Shown in pieces: positions 47,690 to 59,477 of a stretch of 64,000 nt of DNA. A program made the position numbers and the translations under genes. The notes beneath the pieces were generated by a model. That model did not search any database, was not told where the DNA came from, and worked only from the letters and a program-made list of their open reading frames with translations. The DNA lies in NCBI RefSeq assembly GCF_041146395.1, contig NC_090989.1:49626501-49690500 (forward strand). The letters are read 5' to 3'. Positions within the stretch are counted from its first letter, which is position 1; each line of letters begins with the position of its first letter. This stretch comes from Eulemur rufifrons. Lineage: Eukaryota > Chordata > Mammalia > Primates > Lemuridae.

Positions 47690-47937
47690 AAAACAAATTT
47701 ATCTTTTCTCTTTTATCATCAGCATTTTTCTGCATTTGATTGATAAATTATTGTCTACCCTAAGGCAAATATATTGCAAAGGTATTCTTCCTCAATTTCT
47801 TCTAGAAACATTATACTTTAGTTTTTATGTTTAAGGTTATTGTACAATTCAAATTAATTTTTATGCATATGTCAGGTATAGATTGAGATTCATTTCTTCC
47901 CACATGGATAGTAAGCTTTTCTATCAATATTTTAAAA
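47690..47937 (-). mobile_element. Old L1 ORF2 C-terminal region, antisense (continuation)
   Basis: 'catatgtcaggtatagattg' and 'attcatttcttcccacatgg' continue the antisense host L1 of 46111-46874. Confidence 0.5.
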
Positions 47938-49522
47938 AAGAATTTCTTTCTAGATCTGAGAAAAATGATGTTGACATCTTAATAGGGATTGTATTGAATC
48001 TGTAGACCACTTTGGGTAGTATAGACATTTTAACAATGTTGATTCTGCCAGTCCATGGGCATGATATAGTTTTCAATTTGTTTATGTCCTTTACTATTTC
48101 CCTCCTCAGTGTTCTGTAGAGATCTCTCCCTGTAGAGATCTTTTGCCTCATTAGTTAAATATATTTCTAAGTATTTTATCTTCTTTGTTGCTATTGTGAA
48201 AGGTATTGAGCCTTTGATTTGGTTCTCAGTTTGACTGTTATTGGCATATATGAATGCTACTGATTTGTGTACATGGATTTTGTAACTTGAGACTTTGCTG
48301 AATTTGTTAATCAATTCCAGTAGTCTCATTGCAGAATCTTTGGGGTTTTCTAGATATAAGATCATTTTGTCAGCAAAGAGTGATAGTTTGACCTCTTTTG
48401 CCCAGATTTGGATGCCTCTGATTTCCTTCTCTCGTCTGATTCCAGCACTATGGTGAATAGAAGTGATGATAGAGGGTATCATCATCTGGTTATAGTTCTA
48501 AGTGGGAATGTTTTTAGTTTTTCCCCATTTAGCATGATGTTGCCTGTGGGTTTATTGTATATGGCTTTTATCATTTTGAGGTTAGTCCTGACTATACCTA
48601 TTTTGTTGAGTGTTCTTATCATAAATGAGTGCTGAATTTTGTTGAATGCTTTTTCTATGGCTATTGAGAGGATCATATGGTCTTTGTTTCTATTTCTATT
48701 TATATGGTGCATTACATTTATAAATTGGTGTATGTTGAATTATCCCTGCATCTCTGGGATGAAGTCCACTTGGCCATGATAGATTGTTTTTTTGATAAGT
48801 ACCTGAATTCACTTTGCTAGGACTTTATTGAGAATTTTGGCATCTATATTCATAAGGGATATTGGTCTCTAGATTTTTTTTTTTGTTGTTGTTGTTGAAT
48901 CCTTTCCTATTTCTGGTTTCAGGGTGATATTGGCTTCATAAAACATGTAGGGGAGGATTTCTTCCTTGTCAATGTTGTGGAATAATTTCTGTAGCAGTTC
49001 TTCTTTGTGGGTCTGGCGTATTTGAATGTGAAACCATCTGGTCCAAGAGGTCTTTTTTCAGGAAGTTTTTTTATTGCTGCTTCACTTTCAGTACTTGATA
49101 TTGGTCTATTCAGGAATTTTAATTCTTCCTGATTGAGCCTAGGGAGTCTGTGTGTTTCTAAAAATTTGTTCATTTCCTCCACATTTCCAAGTTTATGTGT
49201 GTAGTGATTTTTAGAGTATTCATTCATGATATTTTATATTTCCGTTTTGTTACTTCTCCCTTTTCATTCTTCATTGAGCTTATTAAAGACTTTTCTTTTA
49301 TGATTCTGGTTAATCTAGTGAAAGCCGTGCCAATTTTGTTTATTTTTTTAAAGAACCAGCTTTTTGTTTTATTAATCTTCTGTATAGTTCTTTGCTATCA
49401 ATTTCTTTTAGTTTTGCTCTGATCTGCATTATTTGTTTTGTTCTGCTGGGTTTGAGATTGGTTTGTTCATCCTTTTCCAGTTCTTTGAGCTGATTCATTA
49501 GATTGTTGATTTGTAATCTTTC
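47938..49522 (-). mobile_element. Younger L1 ORF2, antisense half of an inverted L1
   Basis: Minus-strand pieces give RT sequence with stops: 'MSILPKVVYRFNTIPIKMST' (47924-48151), '[20 protein letters not shown]' with FADD changed to FADK (48030-48485), '[20 protein letters not shown]' (48482-48712), 'LPEKRPLGPDGF' (48919-49227). In ORF2 coordinates it runs from just upstream of the point where the sense half starts (left) back to the region between endonuclease and RT (right). The young L1 is therefore inverted at its 5' part without internal loss. Confidence 0.87.
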
Positions 49523-50662
49523 TACACTTTGTTTGGAACCAGAGAAGACCACAAATAGCAAAAGCAACCTTAAGCACAAAATAAAAAAAAATATTGCAGA
49601 CATCAATTTACCAGACTTCAAGCTATACTACAAGGCTATAGTAACCAAAACAGCATGGTACTGGTACAAGAGGAGAAACATAGACCAATAGAACAGAACT
49701 GAGAACCCAGATATAAAACCATCCTCATATAGCCATCTGATCTTTGACAAAGCAGACAAAAACATACACTGAGGAAAAGAATCCTTATTCAATAAATGGT
49801 GCTGGGAAAGTTGGATAGCCACATGTAGAAGACTGAAACAGGATCTGCACCTTTCACCTCTCACAAAAATCAACTCACGGTGGATAACAGACTTAAACCT
49901 AAGGCGTGAAACTATAAGAATTCTAGAAGAAAACATTGGAAATCTCTTACAGACATTGGCCTAGGGAAAGAATTTATGAACAAGACCCCAAAGACAATCA
50001 CAGCAACAATAAAAAGTAAATAAATTGGACCTAATCAAATTAAAAAGCTTCTGCACAGCCAAGGAAACTATTATGAGAGCAAACAGACAACCTACAGAAC
50101 GGGAGAAAATGTTCACATGCTACACATCTGATAAAGACCTGATAATTAGAATGTATATAGAACTCAGTAAAATCAACAAGAAAAAAAATCAAATAACCCC
50201 ATTAAAAAGTGGGCAAAAGACATGAATAGAAACTTGTCAAAAGAAGACAGACTAACGGCCAACAAAGGTATGAAAACGTGCTCAACATCTCTAATCATCA
50301 GGGGAATGCAAATCAAAGTGACAATGAGATATGACTGAACTCCAGTGAGAATGGCGTTTACCAAAATGGCCCAAAACAAAAAATGTTGGTGTGCATGTGG
50401 AGAGATAGGAATACTCATACACTGCTGGTGTAAGTGCGAACTAGTACAAAGTCTATGGAAAGTAATATGGGAATACCTCAAAGATCTACAAGTAGAACTA
50501 CCATTTGATCCAGCAATCTCATTACTGGGCATCTATCTAAAGGAAAAAAAGGCATTCTATAAAAAATACATCTGTATTCAAAAATTTATAGCAGCACAAT
50601 TCACAATTGCAAAGATATGGAAACAACCCAAGTACTCATCAATACATGAGTGGATTGATTGT
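49523..50662 (+). mobile_element. Younger L1 ORF2 C-terminal half, sense, without a 3' end
   Basis: Starts 'tttgtttggaaccagagaag' and includes '[20 protein letters not shown]' (49503-49691), then the C-terminal segments '[20 protein letters not shown]' (50025-50225) and the Cys motif region 'CWCACGEIGILIHCWCKC' (50345-50701 frame), where C-x3-C-x7-H-x4-C is kept. Homology stops at about 50662 ('catgagtggatt'), before the end of ORF2; there is no 3' UTR or poly-A. Confidence 0.87.
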
Positions 50663-51449
50663 TTAAGTTGGAACAATCCTCTTCTCCGAGCATTACCCTG
50701 AAGTTGCCATAGCAAAAATTTAGTAGATCAGAAAATGTAGAGAAGAATTGAGGTAGACTCCAACAAAGTGAGACGATACTAGTTGATCAGATTCTCTCAC
50801 CCTATTTCTTGAAATTTTCCCCGGTTTTGTCTATCCTAATTATATATATGCTGGTATTAATTGGAAAAAATATTTAAACAACTTAAAATGATGGTTTCTC
50901 ATTTGGAAAAAATATTATAAATGTATCGATAGGAACACTGTTCATAATTGTCAAAACTTGAAAATACAAAGGTCTTTATTTATATATATGCAAAGTGATA
51001 TCAATTAAAGTAACAGCACACAACACAAAGAAAATTTATTTTAAGTACCCTTTAAGCAGTTTTACAGTTACCTGATAAATTCAAGAACAAATTCTAGCAG
51101 AGAGAGAAATATCAAACAGAAATTCTGGGGTGTTTTGCAGTAAAATAAGAATTATTAAATTGAAAAAATAAATCATTAAAAAATGGTATTTAGAGGATTA
51201 CTTTCATAAGAAATTTGAAGAACCGGATATACCTGGATAGTATGTGACTTTCAGCATTGCTGCTGTTTTTTCCAGGTCAATGTACAACCACTTAAGGGGA
51301 GGTTATGGGCAGCAGAAAATTAAATTTCCATTATCTTGACTTATTTAGTGACATTAGGAAAATTATCAGAGCAATACATATGGGATCATGAAGAACTGAA
51401 TGGGGCAAAATTAATGTTAGATCTTAAAAACAAATTAGGTAAATATAAC
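50663..51449. other. A+T-rich DNA, nothing recognised
   Basis: No gene or assignable repeat. Confidence 0.5.
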
Positions 51450-51517
51450 GTGTCTCTCTCTCTCTTTATCTGTCTCTCTTTCTGTCCTTCTCTTTTTCTC
51501 TCCCTCTCTGTTTCAGT
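51450..51517. repeat. (TC)n-rich simple repeat
   Basis: Pyrimidine tract of TC/TTTC/TCCC units, ending at the antisense MaLR LTR. Frames on both strands through it are low-complexity. Confidence 0.85.
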
Positions 51518-51870
51518 CTGTTTATGTTGCCATAGTAAAATATCTGAGCATGAGTAACTTATAAACAACACAAATTTATTTATCATATTTCTGGAGGCTG
51601 AGAAAGAAGTCCAAGATCAAGGCATTGGCAGGTTTGGGGTCTGGTGAGGGTTCACTCTTTGGTTTCAAGATTGTACTTTGTTATTGTATTCTCATATGGT
51701 GGAAGACAAAAGGGAAAAAAAGGCCTAAGTTAGTTTTCTCCTGGCTTTTTACAACACATCAATCCATTCCTGGGGGTAGAGCTTTCATGACTTAATCATT
51801 TGCCCACCTCACAATGGGGATTAAATTTCAACATGAATTTGTGAGGGCATGCATTCAAACCATAGCCTTT
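51518..51870 (-). mobile_element. MaLR-type LTR (MLT1/MST group), antisense
   Basis: 'tgtttatgttgccatagtaa', 'tttctggaggctgagaaaga', 'agtccaagatcaaggcattg', 'gtctggtgagggttcactct', 'ttaaatttcaacatgaattt' and a terminal 'ccatag' follow the antisense order of MaLR LTRs. Confidence 0.72.
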
Positions 51871-53149
51871 CTTGTTCTTTGTACTTGCTCTTATTCTCAT
51901 TGTCCTGCTCTCTCTTTATATTTTTTCTAATGTTCAGCTGGGTGAAAAATTGCTCTCTATATCAATAACCCTTAATTTTGAATGGATGGTAACAAGTCTC
52001 TAGTCAATTGAATTTAGTTTTGCTATTTATTCTATGATCACTTCTTTGCATATAACTGTGTATTTTGGATTCTAATCTCAAAGTTATGCTTTCAGTAGAC
52101 TGTATTTGAAAATCTATTTGTTTTTCATATTTGTGACTAGTTCCTTATAATTTTTTAACATTGGAGCACATCCACAGGCATATGACAATGAAAAACTTAA
52201 AGTACATTTTTGCTTGTTAATTTTCATTTTGTTCTTATTGAATCCTGGAAATTATAACCATTATATTTGCTTGGTGCCATTTTGGTGCCTATAAGACAGA
52301 GTTGCCATTTAAAGTTGTCAGCATAGAGGTTCTTAACTTTGTGTCCATGGACTCATGAGGAATACATGGAAGGTCGTCACTGTCAACAAACCCTTTGAAA
52401 TTTAACTTATTTTTTTCTGAAAAGAAAATCTATTTTGTCAGATTTTCAAAGACCTGTGTCAAAATATCTTCATCTCCTACCATATCTTTTAAATCAAGTA
52501 AGTTACAAGTTCTTTATAAATAATTTTAAATTACTCATTATAGTAGAAATGGCTAAGTATTGCAAAAGGTTGCAAATTTTGCACAGTCTTTGATAGCGGT
52601 ACTTTGTTTCATTCTCTAAGGTAATAGGCAGAAATTGGGTCCATCTGGCTGAGTTACATGTGGGCTAGAATTTGAAGCAGATCTGCTTCCCTGCCATGTA
52701 CAGTGGTACAGATGATGAGCAGAGACAAAAAGTAGAATCCCCAGATAGATTAATCTAGAATAATATAAGTGCTTAAAAACCAAAAAACTAAATCTGAAAA
52801 CTTATCTATGTATGAACTTGATTGTAAACATTACAAGAGTGTTACTGAAACCACAAAATTTGATGAAAGAGCATCAATTGTAGAATATTAGGTGATTACG
52901 TAACTGAAGAACCCAATAAACAAATAGTATAATTAAATTACAAACTAATGAAGGATAGGGAAAATAAAGAGGTAAGGAGATGAGACAAATACTCCACGAG
53001 TAAGTACTCAATGAAAGAAGATTTTTAAAAAGTCTTACTCTTATAGCTTAATATGTGGCTTTGTCAACAGCATTCAAATGAGAGATGAAAAAGCTACTCT
53101 AAAAATTATTGGATCATAATAATATAATAGGATATATAATAGTGAAAGG
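51871..53149. other. Low-copy A+T-rich DNA, no gene supported
   Basis: A short block at about 52328-52375 ('ggttcttaactttgtgtcca') resembles a DNA-transposon end but is too short to assign. Confidence 0.45.
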
Positions 53150-53740
53150 TAAAGTTGGAGGCAAGATGGGCAGAGAAAAGATTAAAATATGTCTTGGGAA
53201 AAGGAACCTAATGAAAATTGGCCATGGCTCTCTGACCAGCACAAAAAAGTTTATTTTTTAAAAAGCAAGAGCTAGAGATAGTTGTAAATTTTCAGGAGAA
53301 AAAATACATTCCCCTCACTTGGCAGGATTAGAAGGATTATTTGATACAAAGCTACAAGTTGAGAGCAAGCTAAGGAGCCTGTGATGACTTCATGGCCCAA
53401 AAATTCTCAAAAGGCAGTAACCATAGCAAATCACACTATAAGCACAAGGCCAATAGGTGGGTGTTGATGGAGAGATAGCTGCTCTTCCAGATGTACTGGA
53501 GTGGATTTTCATCCTATTTCTAAGATCCATTGCCTGCTGTGTGGGCAGAAAAGGAAGATGGAGCACACACTGATGAAAAATTGTCCAGAGTCAGCTTTAG
53601 ATAAGTCTAGTCAGTTTACTTACTGGAATACTGAACAGAGAGGGATTGTTAAATCTGAATCAAAGGCAGCAAGGTTCCACAAGTTAGTGAAAGGATTCAG
53701 CCTTGCAAAGGCTGTTATGCCCAAGAAACTGTGATGCACA
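53150..53740 (+). other. Possible old L1 5' UTR or other repeat
   Basis: Opens with 'tggaggcaagatgggcagag', similar to old L1 5' ends, followed by 'ggccatggctctctgaccag'. A 77-codon plus frame (53501-53734) has no recognisable domain. Tentative. Confidence 0.25.
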
Positions 53741-54351
53741 GTTGGAGTCTACTTTGGGTGAAAACTGGTGTTTTATGGCTCATTAAATTTCATAAAGATT
53801 TATGATCCTGTATTTTAGATATTTGAGGTTTCACTGGGAAAGAGAACACAACCATGTAGCAATATTCCAAGAATTCAGTTTCATGGAGGAAATTATAATA
53901 GTTCAAATTAAAGTTTTTCTCAAGAGAGATTCTCTTCTACAATGGATAGTTTAAATAGTTACTCACTTGGAAATTGAAGTTTAAAGGAATGACCGTATCA
54001 TATTTCATTTGTTCTGCAACATTGTGAAAAGCTAAGATTTAAGTTTCTGTACTGAGGATAAGAAAGGACATGTATACTGTGAAGCAATGCAAGAAGAGGG
54101 GAAATATCCCTGCCCTATTGCAGGTGTAGTATTGCTGAGGGTAGGAGCAAGTAAGAACTTGACAAATAGACATGAGCTTAGAAAGCTGGCAGACAGGACT
54201 TCAAAATCACAAAGCAACAATGACTTGTTTTACTCTCTACCACATATCTAAACTACAGTTGAATTTTACTGAAAGCTTTTATCTTAGAGAAGTCAATCTT
54301 GTATTCAAACTGCAAATAATGAACTATAACAGATTTAGAAAATGGATTCTT
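53741..54351. other. A+T-rich DNA, nothing recognised
   Basis: No supported gene or repeat. Confidence 0.5.
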
Positions 54352-54435
54352 CAACTTTAGGACTATTGACATTTTTGGTCAGGACAATTGTTTGCTATGG
54401 TAATTACCCAGTGCATGCCAGTAACTGGCCTTCTC
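54352..54435 (-). mobile_element. MER20-like hAT fragment, antisense
   Basis: 'actattgacatttttggtc', 'aggacaattgtttgctatgg' and 'cagtgcatgcca' are the reverse of MER20 sequence present in sense ~200 bp away. Confidence 0.5.
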
Positions 54436-54504
54436 CCAGTTGTTAGAAGTGTTCCCTACAGGAGAAAATTGCCTTTGATAAGAACCACTGCATTATGCAA
54501 CTGG

Positions 54505-54692
54505 GACTTGGCAATGTCTGGAGATATTTTCATTGTCACAATTGGGGGGTGGAGGGTGTTCTACAAATAGCTAATGAACATAAGTGCAGGATGCTTCTAA
54601 ACATCCTATAGTGCACAAGACAGGCCCCTACAACAAAGAGTTATTCAGCCCAAAATGTTAATAGTTCTGAGGTTGAGAAACCCTACTTTATA
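54505..54692 (+). mobile_element. MER20 (hAT-Charlie) fragment, sense
   Basis: 'cttggcaatgtctggagata', 'ttcattgtcacaattggggg', 'gcttctaaacatcctatagt', 'gcccctacaacaaagagtta' and 'gaggttgagaaaccct' follow the MER20 order to its 3' terminus. Its 5' terminal ~20 bp have decayed. Confidence 0.75.
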
Positions 54693-55148
54693 ATAATAAA
54701 ATTAAAATCCTCTCCATTGAGAGTAGATCTTTTTGAGCAAACACATTTTTTAATACATAAGACAAACAAGAATAATTTGAGGGGTAGCAGAGTAAAATAC
54801 TAAGGAATCAAAATTGGATCCTAATATTATCACCACATCAAAAACAAACCCTGAGAACATCAAACATAAAAAACAAATATTAGAAGATCAAAGTATCTGA
54901 AACAACACAGAGTTTTTCTGAGATCCCGTCTTAATTAAACAAGACTCACACAAAACTTTTCAACATGATGCATAAAGAGAAGATATGATTAGATTTTCCA
55001 ACAAGTGTAAAGTAACCAAGGTGAAACCAATATTAACTTCCATTCTTGCAGTGAATAGCTATAGATAATACAAAAAGAAAAATTTGAAAACACAAATTGT
55101 TTAAAAAACTTGAAGTGAAAAAATTTTCTTCCTCATCAATTTCAATGG
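54693..55148. other. A+T-rich DNA, nothing recognised
   Basis: No supported gene or repeat. Confidence 0.5.
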
Positions 55149-55644
55149 CTCTAGAGCAGCAGTCCCCAACCTTTTTGGCACCAGGCACTGGTTTTATGGA
55201 AGACAATTTTTCCATGGACCAGATGGGGGGTGGGGGGTGGAGGGTGGGGATGGTTTCAGGGTGATTCAAGCACATTATATTTATTGTGCATTCAAACCTC
55301 TCTGCTAATGATAATCTGTATTTTCAGCCACTCCCCAGTGCTAGCATCACCACCTCAGCTCTACCTCAGATCATCAGGCTTTAGATTTTCATAAAGAGTT
55401 GCAACCTAGATCTCTCACATGCACGGTTTACAGTAGGGTTGTGCTCCTATGAGAATCCAGTGCCACTGCTGATCTTGCAAGAGGCGGAGCTTATGCGGTG
55501 ATGTGAACAATGGGGAGCAGCTGTAAATACAGATGAAGCATCACTCCATTGCCCACTGCTCACCTCCTGTTGTGTGGCCCAGTTTCTAACAGGCCATGAC
55601 TGGTACCAGTCTGTGGCCGGGGGTTGGGGGCCACAGCACTAGAG
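55149..55644 (+). mobile_element. hAT-superfamily non-autonomous DNA transposon, near complete
   Basis: Element 55157-55636 (480 bp): left end 'cagcagtccccaaccttttt', right end 'gggggttgggggccacag', imperfect inverted repeats. Flanked by an 8-bp duplication 'ctctagag' (55149-55156) / 'cactagag' (55637-55644), one mismatch, as expected for hAT. Inside are a G-rich tract (55224-55250) and 'atgagaatccagtgcc' typical of this old mammalian family. No transposase frame. Overlapping frames (55033-55275 minus, 55596-55802 plus) are incidental. Confidence 0.85.
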
Positions 55645-56099
55645 GATGTCTTTGTTACACTGTTCAATGTTACCTTAGGACACTAAAGAAGATGAACTTA
55701 TGGAAATGGAAATTTTACTTTATTTTAAATGATTATTTTCTTTCCAAGGTAGGATGTTCTGTAAAACCTCTGGTTCTTACACAAGATACTTTAAAATTCT
55801 AGTGACTGTTACCAGACATCACAGGTTCCTCTAACACAAGGAAGGATCTCTTATCTCATGTGTTTACCACTGAAGTAATGTTACAGTGCCTGTCCTTCAT
55901 TTAGCCATTCTCATGATTGGCTAGGAATACATTTCTTAAGATAATTATTTTATAGTACTAAGCCCTTATATTATAAAATTGTTAAGTCATCAGAAACATT
56001 CTATATATATGACAGCCATAGAGAGCTCTTTAAACCGTCAGAAGTAGGCTGTTTGAGTCAAAGATTCCTAAAGATTTGGCAAAAATATTTCACATTACT
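55645..56099. other. A+T-rich DNA, nothing recognised
   Basis: No supported gene or repeat. Confidence 0.45.
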
Positions 56100-56575
56100 G
56101 TGTGAAAATGTGTGCTCGGTATGTGTGAACAAGTGAGTTGTAGGATGCAGCCACCAAAGGACCAAGGTAACTGCTGCTGCCTGGACCATAGTTCCCCACC
56201 TCAGCTCCAAGAATGTTGATTAGATTGTAGGAAACACAAACAGTCAATCCCATTAAGCAGAGATCAAATAGATTAAGAAAGCAACCAGGTAGCTTAACAC
56301 ACCATCAATGAATTTTTCCTTCTTTCCTATTCCCTTTTCTTCTCATAGTATAAAAGACTGCACAGGCATGCATTGTAAGCACAGAGATGTACCTTGTCTT
56401 GCTACCACCCAAGATTGCCTCTTTGTCTTTTTTTGTAAGTTCCCACTGAATAAATCTTTGACTACCTACAAAGCTGAAGTGGTCCACCTCTTTATTTGGT
56501 CTGAGCTTCTCCTGCACTTATGCAGGGAAACTCTTGGTTCTGGCAGGGAGTTTTCCCAATAACTGTGCAAACCAG
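56100..56575 (+). other. LTR-like segment with TATA box and polyadenylation signal
   Basis: 'agtataaaagactg' at 56347-56360 is a good TATA context. About 90 bp on is 'actgaataaatctttg' with AATAAA, followed by a T/G-rich stretch. This spacing fits U3-R-U5 of a class I ERV LTR, with a C/T-rich stretch (56310-56345) just upstream. I could not define TG/CA termini or a duplication, and no internal retroviral sequence follows. The 84-codon plus frame (56308-56562) crosses these signals and is not a gene. A cellular promoter is the alternative. Confidence 0.4.
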
Positions 56576-56714
56576 AAATACAAGGCACTAAAGAAGGTGG
56601 TAAAATCAAAGGGAACCTAAATAACTGAACTTTGAGAATCTTTGGCCAATGTTCTCAGCAAAGCCACTAATTTTCAAACATGATGTGATGGCAAGATCAT
56701 TTCTGACAATTTCA
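56576..56714. other. Unassigned short spacer
   Basis: Nothing recognised. Confidence 0.4.
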
Positions 56715-59160
56715 GATAATCTGATTTTTTCTTTTTTATTTCAATAAATGTAGGGGATATAGTGTTTTTTGTTACCTGGATGAACTGTACAATGCTGAAG
56801 TTAGGGCATAATGACCTGTCACAAGAATAGTGTACATTTTATCTGACAGATAAATTTTTATCCTTCACCCCCTCCCATCCCCTTTCCTTAGTTTTTAATG
56901 TCCATTGTACCACTTTATGAACATATATACCCCTCATTTAGTTCCCACTTAGAAGTGAGAACATGTGGTATTTGTATTTTCATTCCTCAGACACTTCACT
57001 TAAGATAATGGTCTCCAGTTCAATCCAAGTTGCTGCAAAAGACATAATTTCATTCTTTTTTATGGCTTAGTAGTACTCCATAGTATATACATACCACACC
57101 AACTTTATCCACTAATCAGTTGATGAGCACATGTAAGTTGATTTCACGTCTTTGCAATTGTGAAATGTGCTGTGATAAACATACAGTGCAGGTGTCTTTT
57201 TTGTAAACTGACCTCTGTTTTGGGGGGGATAGATACTCAGTAGTGGAATTGCTAGTCTGAATGGTAGGTCTACATTTAGTTCTTTGAGGAATCTCCATAC
57301 TGTTTTCTATAGAGGTTGTACTAGTTTACATTCACACCAACAACTTGTAAGCATTCCCTTTTCACTACATCCTTACAACGTCTGTTGTGGTTTTAATTTG
57401 TATTTCCTTGATGATTAGTGATGTTGAGAATATTTTCATACATTTGTTGTCCATATGTCTATCTTCTTTTGAAAAAAATGTGTTCATGTATTTTACCCAC
57501 TTTTTATTTTTTTTTGTTTTTATTTTTTGCTGACCTGTGTTCTTTGTAGGTTCGGGATATTAGTCCTTTATCAGATGTATAGTGTGTGAATATTTTATCC
57601 CATTCTGTAGATTGTCTATTTACTCTTGATTATTTCCTTTGCTGTGCAGAAAATTTTTAGTTTGATTAAGTGTCATTTATTTATTTTTGTTGTTGCTATA
57701 TTTGCTTTGGGGGCTCAGTCCTAATTTTTTTGCCTAGGCCTATGTCTAGAAGAGTTTTTCCTTCATTTTCTTCTAGAATTTTTATGTTTTCAAGCCTCTC
57801 ATTTAAGTCTTCAATGTATCTTGAGTAAATTTTTCTATATGGTGAGAGATAGGAATCCAATTTCATTCTTTTATGTGTGGCTGTCCAATTTTCCCTGCAC
57901 CATTTATTGGATATGGCATCTTTTCCCCAGTGTATGTTTTTGTTTGCTTTGTCAAAAATCAGTGGGTTGTAGCTATATGACTTTGTTTCTGATTTGTAGC
58001 TATGTGACTTTATTTCTGGGTTCTCTATGTTGCATTGGTCTATGTGTCTACCTTTAAAACAGTACAATGCTGTTTTGGTTACTCTTGCCTTATAGTATAA
58101 TTTGGAGTCAGGTAATATGATGCATCCAGATTTGTTCTTTTTGCTTAGGATTGCTTTGACTATTTGGACTGTTTTTCACTCCATGTGAAGTTTAGGTTTG
58201 TTTTATCTAATCCTGTGAAAAATGACATTGCTATTTTGATGGAAATCGTGTTGAATCTGTAAATCACTTTGGGAAGTATGGATGTTTTAATGATGTTGAT
58301 TTTTCCAATCCATGAGCATAGGCTATTTATCCATTTGTTTGTGTCATCTATGATTTCTTTCATCAGTGTTTTGTAGTTCTCCTTGTGGAGATCTTTCACC
58401 TCTTTGAGTAAGTATATTCATAGGTATTTTATTTTCTTTGCAGCTATTGTAAATGGTATTGAATTCTTGCTTTGACTCTCAGCTTGACTGTTATTAATGC
58501 ATAAAAATGCTACTGATTTTTGTACATTGCTTTTGTAACCTGAGACTTTACTGAATTTAGTGATCAATTCTAGGAGTCTTTTGGTGGAGTTTTTAAGGTT
58601 TTCTAGATATAAGATCATATTTTCAGCAGACAGGAATAGTTTGACCTCCTCTTTCCCAACTTAGATATCCTTTCTTTCTTTCTCTTGCCTGATTGCTCTG
58701 ACTATGACCTCCAGTAGTATATTGAATAGAAGTGATAGTGGGCATCCTTGGCTTATTCCAATGCTTAGGGGGAATGCTGTCAGATTTTCCCCATTGAGTA
58801 TGATGTTGGCTGTGGGTTTGTCATATATGGTTTTTATTATTTTGAGATATGTTCCTTCTATGCCTAGTTTCTTGAGAATCTTTAGCATGAAGGAGTGCTG
58901 GATCTTATAGAATGTCTTTTCTACCTTCTATTGAGATGATCATATGATATTTTTCTTAATTCTGCTTATGTGGTGAATCACATAAGCAATAGTAGCATCA
59001 AGATTCTATTTCTTCCTGATTCAATCTTGGAAAGTTGTGTGATTCCAAAAATTTATCCATTTACTCTAAATATTCTAATTTGTGTGGGTAGAGGTTATCA
59101 TGGTAGTCATAGATGATATTTTGTATTTATGTCGTATCAGTTGCAATGTCTCCTTTTTCA
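56715..59160 (-). mobile_element. L1 (L1MA/L1PB-like), antisense, 3' end to RT
   Basis: Begins with the antisense 3' UTR ('ttttatttcaataaatgtag', 'tcacaagaatagtgtacatt') and 'cacttagaagtgagaacatg', typical of primate L1MA/L1PB 3' ends. It proceeds through the ORF2 C-terminus ('FLNINE'-type antisense pieces; 57696-58067 minus includes '[19 protein letters not shown]') to the RT ('[20 protein letters not shown]', 58160-58399; '[20 protein letters not shown]', 58661-58888). Stops and shifts throughout. Interrupted at 59161 by a nested L1 tail. Confidence 0.85.
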
Positions 59161-59477
59161 TTTCTTTTTTTTAAAGTCAGAATATTATGGGGGTACAAAC
59201 ATTTTGGAGACATAAATTGCTTTTGTGTCATTTGAGTCAAAGTTATAAGTCTGTCCATCACCAATATAGCACACATTTGTACCTGCTAGGTATAAACTTA
59301 CTCTTCTCAGTTGAATGTCTCCTTTTTCATTTCTTTTTTTTTACAGTCAGAATATTATGGGGGTACAAACATTTTGGTTACATGAATTGCTTTTGTGTCA
59401 TTTGAGTCAAAGTTATAAGTCTGTCCATCACCAATATAGCACACATTGTACCTGTTAGGTGTAAACTTACCCTTCCC
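59141..59477. repeat. 170-bp direct tandem duplication of target site plus L1 3' end
   Basis: Unit 1 (59141-59310) and unit 2 (59311-~59477) each contain 'aatgtctcctttttcatttc', a T run, 'agtcagaatattatgggggt' and 'aagtctgtccatcaccaata'. They differ by a few substitutions and unit 1 lacks a ~20-bp pyrimidine block near its end. The 72-codon frame at 59187-59405 visibly repeats. Confidence 0.9.

Noticed and set aside
58963..58986. 9-bp inverted repeat around 'gcttatgtg...cacataagc'
   Set aside because: The antisense L1 consensus has a similar partial palindrome here; not a new feature.
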